A DNA stretch of 15,717 nt from an uncultured Porphyromonadaceae bacterium (GTDB taxonomy: Bacteria; Bacteroidota; Bacteroidia; Bacteroidales; Muribaculaceae), in assembly GCA_938027385.1 (NCBI GenBank), contig CALJBF010000228.1, forward strand, positions 1-15,717, read 5' to 3'. The stretch's first letter is position 1. Every line of letters begins with the position of its first letter. Made by a program: the position numbers and the translations under genes. Shown in pieces: positions 1 to 7,422 of this stretch. Under the pieces are notes generated by a model. It saw only the letters and a program-made list of their open reading frames with translations, was not told where the DNA came from and ran no database searches.

Positions 1-2
1 AC

Positions 3-848
3 ATCATCACCGGTACCGGCAACATCAAGTACATCAACGTGCCCAAGCCCGAACTCCCCGCCGAGTTCGAACAGTATTCGCCCAAATCCGACTCGCGCGC
101 ACGTGTCTCGGGCACCACCGTAACCGGCACGCTCACCACCGAATACACCTTCGTGCCGCAGAGCGTTGGCGACTTCAAGATTCCGGCACAGACTTTCGTA
201 TATTTCAACCCCGCCACAAAGCAGTATGTGACGCTCAGCGCCCCGGCCTATGAGCTGAAGGTGGCCAAAGGCTCGGGCGTGACGACTTCGGGCGAACAGC
301 ATGACATCCAGGCCAAGAACACCGACATCCTGCACATCAGGCCGGGTGCCGACAAGACCTCGCGCGAATTCCGCCCCGTCACCTCGGAATGGTGGTACTG
401 GAGCATCTACGGCCTGCTTGCGCTGGCCCTGGCCGGAGCCATAGTGGCCAGCCGCCGCAACGCCGCCCTTAACGCCGATGTGGCAGGCCGACGCCTGGCC
501 AAGGCAAACAAGACAGCGCGCCGCCGCCTGAAAAAGGCCGAGACCGCCATGCGCGACCGCCAGCCCGACACATTCTACCAGGAACTGCTCAGCGCCGTAT
601 GGGGCTATCTCAGCGACAAGCTCAACATCCCCGGATCGCAACTCAACCGCCAGAACATCGTGGCCGCCATGCAGCAGCGCGAGATGCCGGCCGAGAGCAC
701 CGACCAGGTGATAGCACTGCTCGACCAGTGCGAGATGGCACGCTACACCCCCGGCTCGGCCGACGACCAGGCCATGCGCCAGACCTACGACGAGGCCACG
801 GCTACCATCAACAGTCTTGAGAAACTTAAGATCAAACGGGTAAGCTGA
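3..848 (+). CDS. batD: BatD family protein, C-terminal part (5' end outside window)
   Basis: This is the last 281 residues of a BatD-type protein of the Bat (Bacteroides aerotolerance) operon, a set of membrane and periplasmic proteins linked to oxygen tolerance. The frame is open to the left window edge. The GTG at 39 lies inside the conserved segment and is not the real start: the residues before it read TGTGNIKYINVPKP, which resembles the repeated G-x-GN beta-strand motif of BatD. A beta-rich periplasmic domain follows, with the stretch TEYTFVPQSVGDFKIPAQ. Next come one membrane segment (WWYWSIYGLLALALAGAIVA, about 385-450) and a basic cytoplasmic helical tail with a domain of the kind found at BatD C-termini. 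The stop is 39 bases before the preferred batE start, so the two are very likely co-transcribed. Family assignment is by pattern recognition; the missing N-terminus prevents a length check. Confidence 0.85.
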   Translation: MITGTGNIKYINVPKPELPAEFEQYSPKSDSRARVSGTTVTGTLTTEYTFVPQSVGDFKIPAQTFVYFNPATKQYVTLSAPAYELKVAKGSGVTTSGEQHDIQAKNTDILHIRPGADKTSREFRPVTSEWWYWSIYGLLALALAGAIVASRRNAALNADVAGRRLAKANKTARRRLKKAETAMRDRQPDTFYQELLSAVWGYLSDKLNIPGSQLNRQNIVAAMQQREMPAESTDQVIALLDQCEMARYTPGSADDQAMRQTYDEATATINSLEKLKIKRVS

Positions 849-887
849 CCCGTGTGCGACATCACGCATTCACCAACAGGATTAACC

Positions 888-1715
888 ATGTCAACAGACA
901 CTATGCGACATATATTCACAGCCCTGCTCGCCGCAGTGGTCTCACTTGCCGCCCTGACGGCTCAGGGTGCCCCCGCCAAGGCCCAGGCCGACTCACTTTC
1001 GGTCAGCCGGCTGGTTGCGGCGGCAGACTCGGCATACTCGGGCGACAACTTCCAGCTCGCCCAACAACTCTATACCAAAGCCATGCACGACGGCGCCCCA
1101 TCGGCCACACTGTTCTATAATCTCGGTAACACCTATTACCGCCAGGGGAACCTCGGCATGGCCGTGGTGTGCTATGAACGCGCCCTCAGGCTCGATCCCA
1201 CCGACGAATACGCCCGCGCCAACCTTGAGTTCGTGCAGACCAAGCTCACCGACCGCCAGATCGATGACGGCTCGATAATGACCAAAATCAAAGACGGCAT
1301 AGTGCAGACATTCCGCGCCAACACCTGGGCCTGGATCGCCGCCATACTTTTCGCGCTGTTCATCGGCTGCGCCGCCGTGTACCTCTTCGCCGTGGCAGTG
1401 CCAGTGCGCAAGGCCAGTTTCTTCGGGGGCGGGATAATCTTCCTGCTCACGGGGTGCTGTGTCATCATCAGTTTCGCGGCCGCCAACCGTGTCACCGCGC
1501 ACGACGAGGCCATAATCCTCCCCCCGGCGGCACAGCTCTCCACCACCCCGCGCGAGGCACGCAACCAGTCGGAACAGGCATTCCTGCTCCACGAGGGCAC
1601 CAAAGTGGTCATCGTCGACTCCATCGCCACCCCTGCCGAAGGAAAATGGTACGAAGTGCGCGTAGGGGCCAAGGAACGCGCCTGGATCAAGGCCGCCGAC
1701 GTGGAACGCATCTGA
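888..1715 (+). CDS. batE: BatE-like TPR/SH3 membrane protein
   Basis: A 275-residue protein placed directly after batD, the usual last position in a Bat operon. An N-terminal signal segment (MRHIFTALLAAVVSLAALTA, from the second in-frame ATG at 903) is followed by tetratricopeptide repeats in the first half, including LFYNLGNTYYRQGNLGMAVV and the classic ALRLDPTDEYARANL. Two membrane helices follow (about 1324-1410 and 1419-1491). The C-terminus is a bacterial SH3-like domain (EGTKVVIVDSIATPAEGKWYEVRVG...AWIKAADVERI). TPR plus two helices plus SH3 is the BatE layout. I chose the ATG at 888 over a GTG at 852 because AGGA lies six bases before it and the GTG would add residues before the signal peptide. 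ATG 903 is also possible. The protein is thought to act as a periplasm-facing scaffold; the molecular role in aerotolerance is not established. Confidence 0.85.
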   Translation: MSTDTMRHIFTALLAAVVSLAALTAQGAPAKAQADSLSVSRLVAAADSAYSGDNFQLAQQLYTKAMHDGAPSATLFYNLGNTYYRQGNLGMAVVCYERALRLDPTDEYARANLEFVQTKLTDRQIDDGSIMTKIKDGIVQTFRANTWAWIAAILFALFIGCAAVYLFAVAVPVRKASFFGGGIIFLLTGCCVIISFAAANRVTAHDEAIILPPAAQLSTTPREARNQSEQAFLLHEGTKVVIVDSIATPAEGKWYEVRVGAKERAWIKAADVERI

Positions 1716-1726
1716 AACGCATCCAC

Positions 1727-1755
1727 ATGCCCCGGCACCGACAGTGCGGGCGCAT
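1727..1755 (+). terminator. Imperfect hairpin after batE, candidate terminator
   Basis: Twelve bases after the batE stop the sequence can fold as ATGCCCCGGCAC, loop CGACA, GTGCGGGCGCAT. This gives about 11 pairs with one bulged base on each side. There is no clear T-tract, only an A-rich run downstream, so its role as the end of the bat transcript is inferred from position and GC-rich pairing. Confidence 0.4.
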
Positions 1756-1859
1756 GCCCTGAAAAATATCTTTGCATATTTTGTGACGAGTAAGCGGTTG
1801 AATTGCCTTTCTTTATAAAAGTTTATGCAGGCGATGTGTTATTAAACACATTAAAACTA

Positions 1860-1891
1860 TTTGGTAAACTCGAAAAATTACCATAAATTTA
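1860..1891 (+). promoter_or_regulatory. Sigma-ABfr promoter for the small HTH gene
   Basis: TTTG (1860-1863) is separated by 20 bases from TAAATTTA (1884-1891). The Bacteroidetes consensus is TTTG, 19-21 bases, TAnnTTTG, so the only departure is the last base of the -7 box. It lies 38 bases before the ATG at 1930 in an AT-rich stretch. A second TAnnTTTG match (TATCTTTG, 1767-1774) lies further upstream but lacks a good -33 box. Confidence 0.65.
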
Positions 1892-1929
1892 GCACCAAAT
1901 AATATACTCAACCCAAAAATCCCACAACT

Positions 1930-2196
1930 ATGACAAAGACGATCACATTCAACGACCTCCGTCGCCTCAAAGACGCACTGCCCGACGGAGCAACCCACCG
2001 CATCGCCGACAAACTGAATATCACCGCACAGACCGTGCGCAACTACTTTGGTGGCTCGAACTACGAGTTCGGCAAAAACTGCGGCGTTCACATCGAACCG
2101 GGTCCCGACGGCGGCATCGTCGTGCTCGACGACACCACCATCTACGACATGGCAGTGGAAATCCTCCAGGAAGAGGAGGCTAAAAAAGAGGCGTAA
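1930..2196 (+). CDS. Small helix-turn-helix DNA-binding protein
   Basis: An 88-residue acidic protein of a type found as a conserved small protein in Bacteroidales. Residues about 21-40 (ATHRIADKLNITAQTVRNYF) look like a helix-turn-helix of the LacI/Cro type, with the typical I-A-x-x-L-x-I-T-x-x-T-V pattern. A strand-rich middle (GVHIEPGPDGGIVVLDDTTI) and a charged C-terminal helix (EILQEEEAKKEA) follow. No ligand or dimerisation domain of a known family is visible, so it may be a small transcription factor or nucleoid-type protein. It has its own promoter (1860-1891) and is followed by a hairpin (2257-2300), so it is probably transcribed alone. The ATG at 1930 is the only sensible start. A DNA-binding role is likely; targets are unknown. 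Confidence 0.75.
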   Translation: MTKTITFNDLRRLKDALPDGATHRIADKLNITAQTVRNYFGGSNYEFGKNCGVHIEPGPDGGIVVLDDTTIYDMAVEILQEEEAKKEA

Positions 2197-2256
2197 CCGC
2201 CGCCACCAGCAAACTTCCGGGCTCCCGTAACCGTGTGCCCCGGACAACCAACCCAT

Positions 2257-2300
2257 AAAGGCGTTGTACCGCGTTCACTCCGAGCCGGCACGACGCCTTT
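2257..2300. terminator. Stem-loop between the HTH gene and the CorC-type gene
   Basis: AAAGGCGTTGT (2257-2267) pairs with ACGACGCCTTT (2290-2300) over 11 positions with one G-U pair, with a further CCG/CGG possible inside the loop. The right arm ends in TTT and the left arm starts AAA, so it could stop transcription on either strand. There is no long T-tract. It lies 60 bases past the stop of the HTH gene. Confidence 0.5.
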
Positions 2301-2413
2301 CCCATTAGGGCGCCCCGTCAAAACCAACAATTCGGGTGCCGCTGTTGTTACAATTATGCGATACCGCCGCGCTACATGCCGTATCCGCCTCATCACAGAG
2401 ATTCATCCGATTT

Positions 2414-3703
2414 ATGGACGATATAGTAATCATTCTTATCCTCATTCTTCTCAACGGCGTTTTCTCGATGTCTGAGATCGCCCTTATATCGGCACGCAAG
2501 TCACGTCTTGCATCTGATGCCAAAAACGGCAGCCGCGGTGCCCGCGCAGCGCTGAAACTCGCCGAGGAACCTGACCGGTTTCTTTCCACCATACAGATAG
2601 GCATAACACTGATCGGCATCCTCACCGGTCTGTATTCCGGCGCCGCTCTGGCCGAGGATGTGGGGCGCATGCTGCAGAACTGGGGCATGGCACCGCGTAC
2701 CGCACACAATGTGGGGCAGACAGCGATTGTGGCGGTAGTGACCTACCTGTCAATCGTGGCGGGCGAGCTTGTGCCAAAACGCATCGGGCTGGCGGTGGCG
2801 AATCCCGTTGCCCGGGCCATAGCGCGCCCGATGCATCTGCTGTCGGTGATAGCCATGCCGGCGGTGTGGCTCCTTTCGGCGTCGACATCGCTGATAGTGA
2901 AGATTATCGGCCTGAAAAGCGACAGCTCGGGCGTGACCGAAGACGAGATAAAATCGCTCATCAAAGACGGCACCGATGCCGGCGAGGTACGCAAAGTCGA
3001 GCAGAACATCATGGAACGCGCGCTCGTGCTTGGCGACCTGCGCGTGTCGGCAATCATGACACCCAAGCCTGACATCATCGCCCTGCGCCTCGACATGACA
3101 GCCGCCGAGGTGAAAGAGCGTATCGCCGGCGAACTGCACAACACCTACCCTGTCTATTGTGACAAGTCGATGAAATCGATGTGCGGTGTCGTCTCGCTGA
3201 AACAGCTCATACTCACCATCGGCTCGCCTGATTTCGTACTGGCCGATGTGGTGTCGCAGCCTGAATATTTTCCTGAGACAATGAATGTCTACGATGCCCT
3301 CGACCGCATGAAGAACCGCAGTGTGCATTTTGCCCTGGTATGCGACGAATTCGGCGAGATGACCGGTGTCATGACGCCGGGCGACATACTCGACGGCCTT
3401 GTCGGCGCAATGCCGCAACAGACCGTGATGCCCCCTGTCACCCCTGCCGGCAGCGATAATGAATGGAGCGTGGATGCCCAGATGCAGTTCTATGACTTTC
3501 TGAGCCACTTCGGTCTTGAGGAATTCTACATCCCCTCGCACTACTCAACTCTGGGCGGTTTCATGCTGGAGGAACTGCGTCACCTACCTGCGCCCGGCGA
3601 AACCGTGAAATGGAACGGCATTTGTTTCCGCGTCATCTCGGTAGACGGTGCCCGCATTGAGCGCGTGCTTGTCACCCTGCCGCCATCCCCGGCCACCGCC
3701 TGA
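2414..3703 (+). CDS. Hemolysin-family / CorC-like CNNM-CBS membrane transporter
   Basis: A 429-residue inner-membrane protein of the HlyC/CorC (TlyC, CNNM) family, whose members are linked to Mg2+ and other divalent-cation export. Residues 1 to about 195 form the CNNM (DUF21) membrane domain, with the signature LLNGVFSMSEIALISARKSR at the start and GELVPKRIGLAVANP before the last helices. A linker (VEQNIMERALVLGDLRVSAI) leads into a pair of CBS domains (from MTPKPDIIAL to FGEMTGVMTPGDILDGLVG). The last ~75 residues are a CorC/HlyC transporter-associated domain (YSTLGGFMLEELRHLPAPGE). All domains are complete and the length is normal. ATG 2414 was chosen because it begins exactly at the first membrane helix; an in-frame GTG at 2336 would add an unrelated leader. 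The real substrate cannot be read from sequence. No clear promoter was seen upstream. Confidence 0.9.
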   Translation: MDDIVIILILILLNGVFSMSEIALISARKSRLASDAKNGSRGARAALKLAEEPDRFLSTIQIGITLIGILTGLYSGAALAEDVGRMLQNWGMAPRTAHNVGQTAIVAVVTYLSIVAGELVPKRIGLAVANPVARAIARPMHLLSVIAMPAVWLLSASTSLIVKIIGLKSDSSGVTEDEIKSLIKDGTDAGEVRKVEQNIMERALVLGDLRVSAIMTPKPDIIALRLDMTAAEVKERIAGELHNTYPVYCDKSMKSMCGVVSLKQLILTIGSPDFVLADVVSQPEYFPETMNVYDALDRMKNRSVHFALVCDEFGEMTGVMTPGDILDGLVGAMPQQTVMPPVTPAGSDNEWSVDAQMQFYDFLSHFGLEEFYIPSHYSTLGGFMLEELRHLPAPGETVKWNGICFRVISVDGARIERVLVTLPPSPATA

Positions 3704-3791
3704 AAACACTGTCGAGTCCCCGGCCAACGATGTTGTCCCTGCATCTAATCAATATTATTTATCTCATAGCATATATTTCACGGAAACTGCG

Positions 3792-3799
3792 TATATTTG
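3792..3799 (+). promoter_or_regulatory. Candidate -7 box for the cotH-type gene
   Basis: TATATTTG is an exact TAnnTTTG match in the 192-base gap before the gene at 3896. No TTTG is found 19-21 bases upstream, so the promoter would be weak or activator-dependent. It predicts a leader of about 90 bases. Confidence 0.45.
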
Positions 3800-3895
3800 C
3801 CGGTGATTCTGCGATGGATCACTAATACCCCTAAGATCATCAAAACGGAACCGGCGGATTTTTCGCGCCGGGAACTTATCAGCTGTAAGACAGAC

Positions 3896-5707
3896 ATGAG
3901 AAACAAGTTTATCAGAGTGCGCGCATGCGCGCTGGCACTGGCGTGGTGTGCAATGCCGATAGCGGCGATGGGCGCCGACACCCCCGCATCAGAGTTCATG
4001 ACCGATGTCGACCTGCACGGCGGCATTGTCAACGACCTCAGCGAATCGGCAAAGATCAAGCTTGCCGAACCGCGTTTCGGCTACGTCAACATCTCGGGCA
4101 TAACGGATATGCCCCAATCGAAAACCGACGAGCTGCAGGCGTGGCTGGAGTTCAGCGACGGCGAGGGAAACTATTTCAAAAAGCGCATACTCACGGCGGC
4201 ACAGGGGTCAAGCTCGCTCGGATACCCGAAGAAAAACATCAAATTCGACCTGTGCGAAGATGAATGGGAAGGCGACGACACCACCGACGTCACATTCGGC
4301 GGCTGGGTGAAACAGGACGGTTTCCACCTCAAGGCATATTTCATAGACTATTTCCGTGGTGTGGGTGCGGTGTCGTACAAAATCTTCGACGACATCACCG
4401 CCGACCGCGGCGACATGGCGCATCCCTGGCAACGTGCCGACGTGGCCGATGCCGACGCGAAAGCGCTGTGTCACCCCGAGGGCTTTCCGGTAGCCGTATA
4501 TCTTAACGGCGATTTCTACGGCGTTTATGCCTGGCAGCTCAAGAAACACCGCAAGAATATGGGGATGGACAAGAACACGGCCACACACATACATCTCGAC
4601 GGCGAGATTACAACCGTGTCGCTGTTCAACGGCACCATAGACTGGACAAAATTCGAGGTGCGCAACCCGAAAGGGCTTGTGTGCATGGATGGCACCAAGT
4701 ATGACGGCGAAAATCCGCGCGAGCTGATCGACGCCACCGCCGCGGCTTATGACCCCGACAATGAAGACCATGTGCTCACCGCCGAGGTCAAGAGCTATAT
4801 AACCACCCTCAGCCATTACTGCCCGGCTCTCAACCGCATCCGGCGTTCGGGAAAGACACCCGCCGAGATACGTGCCGAATTCGGGAAACGTTTCGATGTA
4901 GACGGATTCATCGACTACACCGTGTTCTCGTCAGTGACGAACAATGTAGACGGCTGGTGGAAGAACTGGCAGTGGATCACATACGACGGCGTGAAATGGT
5001 TCGTCGAGCCGTATGATCTCGACATGACATTCGGCAACGTGTCGTTCGGCACATTCGTCTCTCCGCCCGAATACAACTGGTACTATTCTGACCCCAACCA
5101 GCGTTTCCGCCTCGATGTGGGCCCGGCATATTACCTCAACGAATATTATGCCGACGACCTCGACCGCCGCTATGCCTCCCTGCGCGAAAGCGGCGCTATA
5201 ACCGCCGAGGGGATATACTCGAAAATCGAGGAGTGGCACGCCCGTGTCGGCGAAGAAATGTATGAGCGCGAATATGCCCGCTGGCCCGAAAGCATGTGCA
5301 ACCGCGACATGGTGGTGGCGGCCAACTGGGAATGGATCGGCACCTGGAACGGATTCCAGAATTATGCCGACTGGAACAGGGCGAAACTCTATCAGGCCGG
5401 TGAAATCTGCCGCGCCAACAACATGCTGTGGCGCGCGAAACGGGCCATAAAGGGGGAATATCCCGTTCGGCAGGCCGGATACCGCGACGGTCTTGACCGT
5501 ATCGGCGACTGGATAACACGCCGCATCGAGATGGAAGACCGGCTGTGGAACTACACCACCGGTGGGGTCGACAATATCGCCACAGACCACACACCGGCGA
5601 CCGTACAGGCCGTCTACAACGTGCAGGGGATGCGTCTGGGCGCCATGCAACCGGGTGTCAACATCGTGGTTTACAGTGACGGAAACGTGCGCAAGGTCAT
5701 GCGGTGA
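3896..5707 (+). CDS. Secreted CotH-kinase-family protein with chitin-binding-like module
   Basis: A 603-residue exported protein. The first ~25 residues are a signal peptide (ACALALAWCAMPIAAMGA). The body is a CotH domain: VAVYLNGDFYGVYAWQLKKH (about 200-220), NNVDGWWKNW (349-358) and YDLDMTFG (373-380) fit the family's conserved blocks, with D374 and D376 as likely metal/ATP-binding acids. CotH is an atypical protein kinase in Bacillus spores; in Bacteroidetes these proteins are extracellular and poorly understood. Residues 493-523 (W-x5-Y-x-A-G-E ... LWRAKRAIKGEYP) resemble a CBM5/12 chitin-binding module. The last ~34 residues (VYNVQGMRLGAMQPGVNIVV onward) look like the short C-terminal tail common on secreted Bacteroidales proteins. 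ATG 3896 was chosen for the signal peptide; the TTG at 3797 overlaps the -7 box. The kinase family call is good, the module call is tentative. Confidence 0.85.
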   Translation: MRNKFIRVRACALALAWCAMPIAAMGADTPASEFMTDVDLHGGIVNDLSESAKIKLAEPRFGYVNISGITDMPQSKTDELQAWLEFSDGEGNYFKKRILTAAQGSSSLGYPKKNIKFDLCEDEWEGDDTTDVTFGGWVKQDGFHLKAYFIDYFRGVGAVSYKIFDDITADRGDMAHPWQRADVADADAKALCHPEGFPVAVYLNGDFYGVYAWQLKKHRKNMGMDKNTATHIHLDGEITTVSLFNGTIDWTKFEVRNPKGLVCMDGTKYDGENPRELIDATAAAYDPDNEDHVLTAEVKSYITTLSHYCPALNRIRRSGKTPAEIRAEFGKRFDVDGFIDYTVFSSVTNNVDGWWKNWQWITYDGVKWFVEPYDLDMTFGNVSFGTFVSPPEYNWYYSDPNQRFRLDVGPAYYLNEYYADDLDRRYASLRESGAITAEGIYSKIEEWHARVGEEMYEREYARWPESMCNRDMVVAANWEWIGTWNGFQNYADWNRAKLYQAGEICRANNMLWRAKRAIKGEYPVRQAGYRDGLDRIGDWITRRIEMEDRLWNYTTGGVDNIATDHTPATVQAVYNVQGMRLGAMQPGVNIVVYSDGNVRKVMR

Positions 5708-5720
5708 CCCCGTAGCGGGG
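5708..5720 (+). terminator. Short GC hairpin after the cotH-type gene
   Basis: CCCCG-TAG-CGGGG begins with the base after the TGA stop. The stem is five G-C pairs with a three-base loop and no T-tract. It could be a weak terminator or a transcript-end stabiliser. Confidence 0.35.
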
Positions 5721-5745
5721 ATGAACCATCACTCGGGACCGGCTG

Positions 5746-5792
5746 TTTTAGTGGTGGCTCCTGTTACGAGCCTCAATCACAAACCACTAAAA
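5746..5792 (+). promoter_or_regulatory. Two-level stem-loop leader before the cupin gene
   Basis: TTTTAGTGGT (5746-5755) and ACCACTAAAA (5783-5792) are perfect 10-base inverted repeats. Nested inside is a second stem, GGCTC (5756-5760) with GAGCC (5768-5772), around a seven-base loop. The outer stem ends 11 bases before the ATG at 5804, where it could control access of ribosomes. It might instead be a terminator for the upstream gene or a DNA operator. It resembles no riboswitch class I know. Confidence 0.5.
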
Positions 5793-5803
5793 ACATCCAA
5801 ACC

Positions 5804-6136
5804 ATGCTGAAGACCGATTATAAATTCGGAGAGGTATTCCCTCTTGCCTCTCAGGTTAAGAAAAACGAGTCAAAAGTCGAATTCCAGGACATTATGAATA
5901 ATAACAACGGCGGGGTGGCCCTGCTTGCGTTCAGTGCCGGACAGGATCTGACATCGCATCTCGCTCCCGCCGAGGTGATGGTACTGGTACTCGAAGGAGA
6001 GGTAATCTTCACCATGATTGACCGTCCGCTCCACCTCCATGCCGGCGAGTTCTTCCTTATGGGCAACGGCGTGCCCCATTCGGTACATGCCGTGACCGAC
6101 GCAAAAGTAATGCTTGTGAAAATCAAACAGGACTGA
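5804..6136 (+). CDS. Single-domain cupin protein
   Basis: A 110-residue cytoplasmic protein with no signal peptide, made almost entirely of one small cupin barrel. The first cupin motif is seen in SHLAPAEVMVLVLEGE and the second in GEFFLMGNGVPHSVHAVTDA. In the first motif the usual H-x-H is H-L-A, so one metal-binding histidine is missing, although the glutamate (APAEV) and the second-motif histidines (PHSVH) remain. The reaction is therefore uncertain: such small cupins range from dioxygenases and isomerases to plain sensor or binding proteins. It stands alone between the cotH-type gene and a strong terminator (6233-6268). Its context with a hydrolase, a flavodoxin and an ABM protein suggests small-molecule or redox stress handling. 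No TAnnTTTG promoter was found just upstream. Confidence 0.8.
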   Translation: MLKTDYKFGEVFPLASQVKKNESKVEFQDIMNNNNGGVALLAFSAGQDLTSHLAPAEVMVLVLEGEVIFTMIDRPLHLHAGEFFLMGNGVPHSVHAVTDAKVMLVKIKQD

Positions 6137-6232
6137 AAACTTCGTAAAACCGCGCCGCAATGCATACGCATCCATTGCAAGATCACTACATGTAACACTA
6201 TCACTTACGAAGGAAGTCAATGCATTAAAAAG

Positions 6233-6268
6233 AACGAGGTCGGGCCATAGAATCCCACCTCGTTTTTT
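6233..6268 (+). terminator. Rho-independent terminator after the cupin gene
   Basis: AACGAGGT (6233-6240) pairs perfectly with ACCTCGTT, and after a bulged C an inner GGG/CCC extends the stem. The right arm runs into six T residues (6263-6268). This is a textbook terminator lying about 95 bases after the cupin stop. Confidence 0.85.
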
Positions 6269-6276
6269 ATCAATGG

Positions 6277-6309
6277 GAAAATTGGTAATTGATGACGGAA
6301 AATCGGTAT
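6277..6309 (+). promoter_or_regulatory. Direct-repeat operator upstream of the hydrolase gene (putative AraC site)
   Basis: Two half-sites, GAAAATTGGTAA (6277-6288) and GAAAATCGGTAT (6298-6309), lie 21 bases apart start to start, two helical turns, in the same orientation. That is the usual geometry of AraC/XylS activator sites. The second half-site begins 33 bases before the -7 box at 6331 and overlaps the -33 region. The same arrangement recurs before the flavodoxin gene (9045-9077). The AraC-type gene at 7874-8830 is the obvious candidate binder; that link is inference. Confidence 0.65.
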
Positions 6310-6338
6310 GAAACAGCCGGGGATAACCCCTAACTTTG
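6307..6338 (+). promoter_or_regulatory. Promoter of the alpha/beta hydrolase gene
   Basis: TAACTTTG (6331-6338) is an exact TAnnTTTG -7 box. Twenty bases upstream is TATG (6307-6310), three of four matches to the -33 TTTG. The ATG at 6382 follows 43 bases after the -7 box. Confidence 0.65.
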
Positions 6339-6381
6339 CAGTCAGTAAAACAATAATATTCTACGAGTATCAAAAACAGTC

Positions 6382-7422
6382 ATGACAATGACGACCAATC
6401 AAACAAGCAAGATTATGAACGACTTGAACCGGAATAAGTCACTTGCTCCGACTGAGCCACTGACTCTGACAGAAGAATGGGATAAGACCTTCCCGAAAAG
6501 TGATAAAGTTGACCATAAAAAGGTTGAGTTTGTGAATCGCTACGGCGTCACGCTCGTTGCTGACATGTACACTCCTAAAGGAGCTACCGGCAAACTGGCG
6601 GCGATAGCCATCAGCGGACCTTTCGGAGCTGTGAAGGAGCAGGCAAGCGGTCTTTATGCACAGCAGCTTGCCGAGAAAGGCTTTCTTACGATAGCTTTCG
6701 ACCCCTCGTTTACTGGCGAAAGCGGAGGTATGCCCCGTCGTGTCGCATCGCCCGACATAAACACGGAGGATTTCTGTGCGGCTGTCGATTTCCTGGTCAC
6801 GCAACCGAATGTAGATTCCGCTAAAGTCGGGGTGCTGGGTATCTGCGGATTCGGCGGTTTCGCACTGAGCGCGGCAGCCAATGACACACGCATCAAAGCC
6901 ACCGTCGCATCCACCATGTACGATATGTGCCGTGTCACGGCCAACGGCTATTTCGACAGGAATGACAACGCCGATGCCCGCTATGCCTATAAGGAAAAGA
7001 TGTGTGCGCAGCGTACCGAAGACTACGTATCAGGCCGCTATATGCGTGATGGCGGTGTCGTAGACCCGCTGCCTGCCGATGCCCCGGAGTTCGTAAAACG
7101 CTACTTCGACTACTATAAGACACCGAGAGGTTTCCATCCGCGTTCAGGCAATTCAACCGACGGCTGGAACATAACATCGTTCCTCCCGTTCATCAATTTC
7201 ACGCTACTTGACCGAATCGGTGAAATCCGCAATGCCGTGATGATACTGCACGGCGAGAAAGCCCACTCGCTTTATTTCGGTGAAGATGCTTTCAAGCGTC
7301 TTCAGGGCGACAACAAGGAACTGCTCATAGTAGCCGACGCCGACCATACCGACCTGTACGACAATCTCGAAAAGATACCTTTCGACCGGATTGCGACATT
7401 CTTCAACAACAGAATGAAATGA
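6382..7422 (+). CDS. Alpha/beta hydrolase (YcjY / dienelactone-hydrolase-like family)
   Basis: A 346-residue protein with no signal peptide, so probably cytoplasmic. A core alpha/beta-hydrolase fold is seen: strand and oxyanion region around FDPSFTGESGG, nucleophile elbow GICGFGG (153-159), acid region HGEKAHS (from 290) and catalytic histidine ADADHTDLYD (H322). There is no serine in the elbow; C155 is the likely nucleophile, as in dienelactone hydrolases. Conserved stretches such as STMYDMCRV and YYKTPRGFHPRSGN place it in a Bacteroidales group often annotated only as alpha/beta hydrolase. The natural substrate is unknown. The ATG at 6382 fits the promoter; ATGs at 6388 and 6415 are alternatives. 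The stop overlaps the start of a truncated frame (ATGA at 7419-7422), which suggests an original operon partner. Confidence 0.85.
   Translation: MTMTTNQTSKIMNDLNRNKSLAPTEPLTLTEEWDKTFPKSDKVDHKKVEFVNRYGVTLVADMYTPKGATGKLAAIAISGPFGAVKEQASGLYAQQLAEKGFLTIAFDPSFTGESGGMPRRVASPDINTEDFCAAVDFLVTQPNVDSAKVGVLGICGFGGFALSAAANDTRIKATVASTMYDMCRVTANGYFDRNDNADARYAYKEKMCAQRTEDYVSGRYMRDGGVVDPLPADAPEFVKRYFDYYKTPRGFHPRSGNSTDGWNITSFLPFINFTLLDRIGEIRNAVMILHGEKAHSLYFGEDAFKRLQGDNKELLIVADADHTDLYDNLEKIPFDRIATFFNNRMK

Noticed and set aside
2750..3541. A 263-codon open frame antisense to the CorC-type gene
   Set aside because: The sense strand encodes a complete CNNM/CBS/CorC protein; the antisense product is unlike any known family.
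4931..5650. A 239-codon frame antisense to the cotH-type gene
   Set aside because: Shadow of the sense coding sequence; no start context, no recognisable domain.
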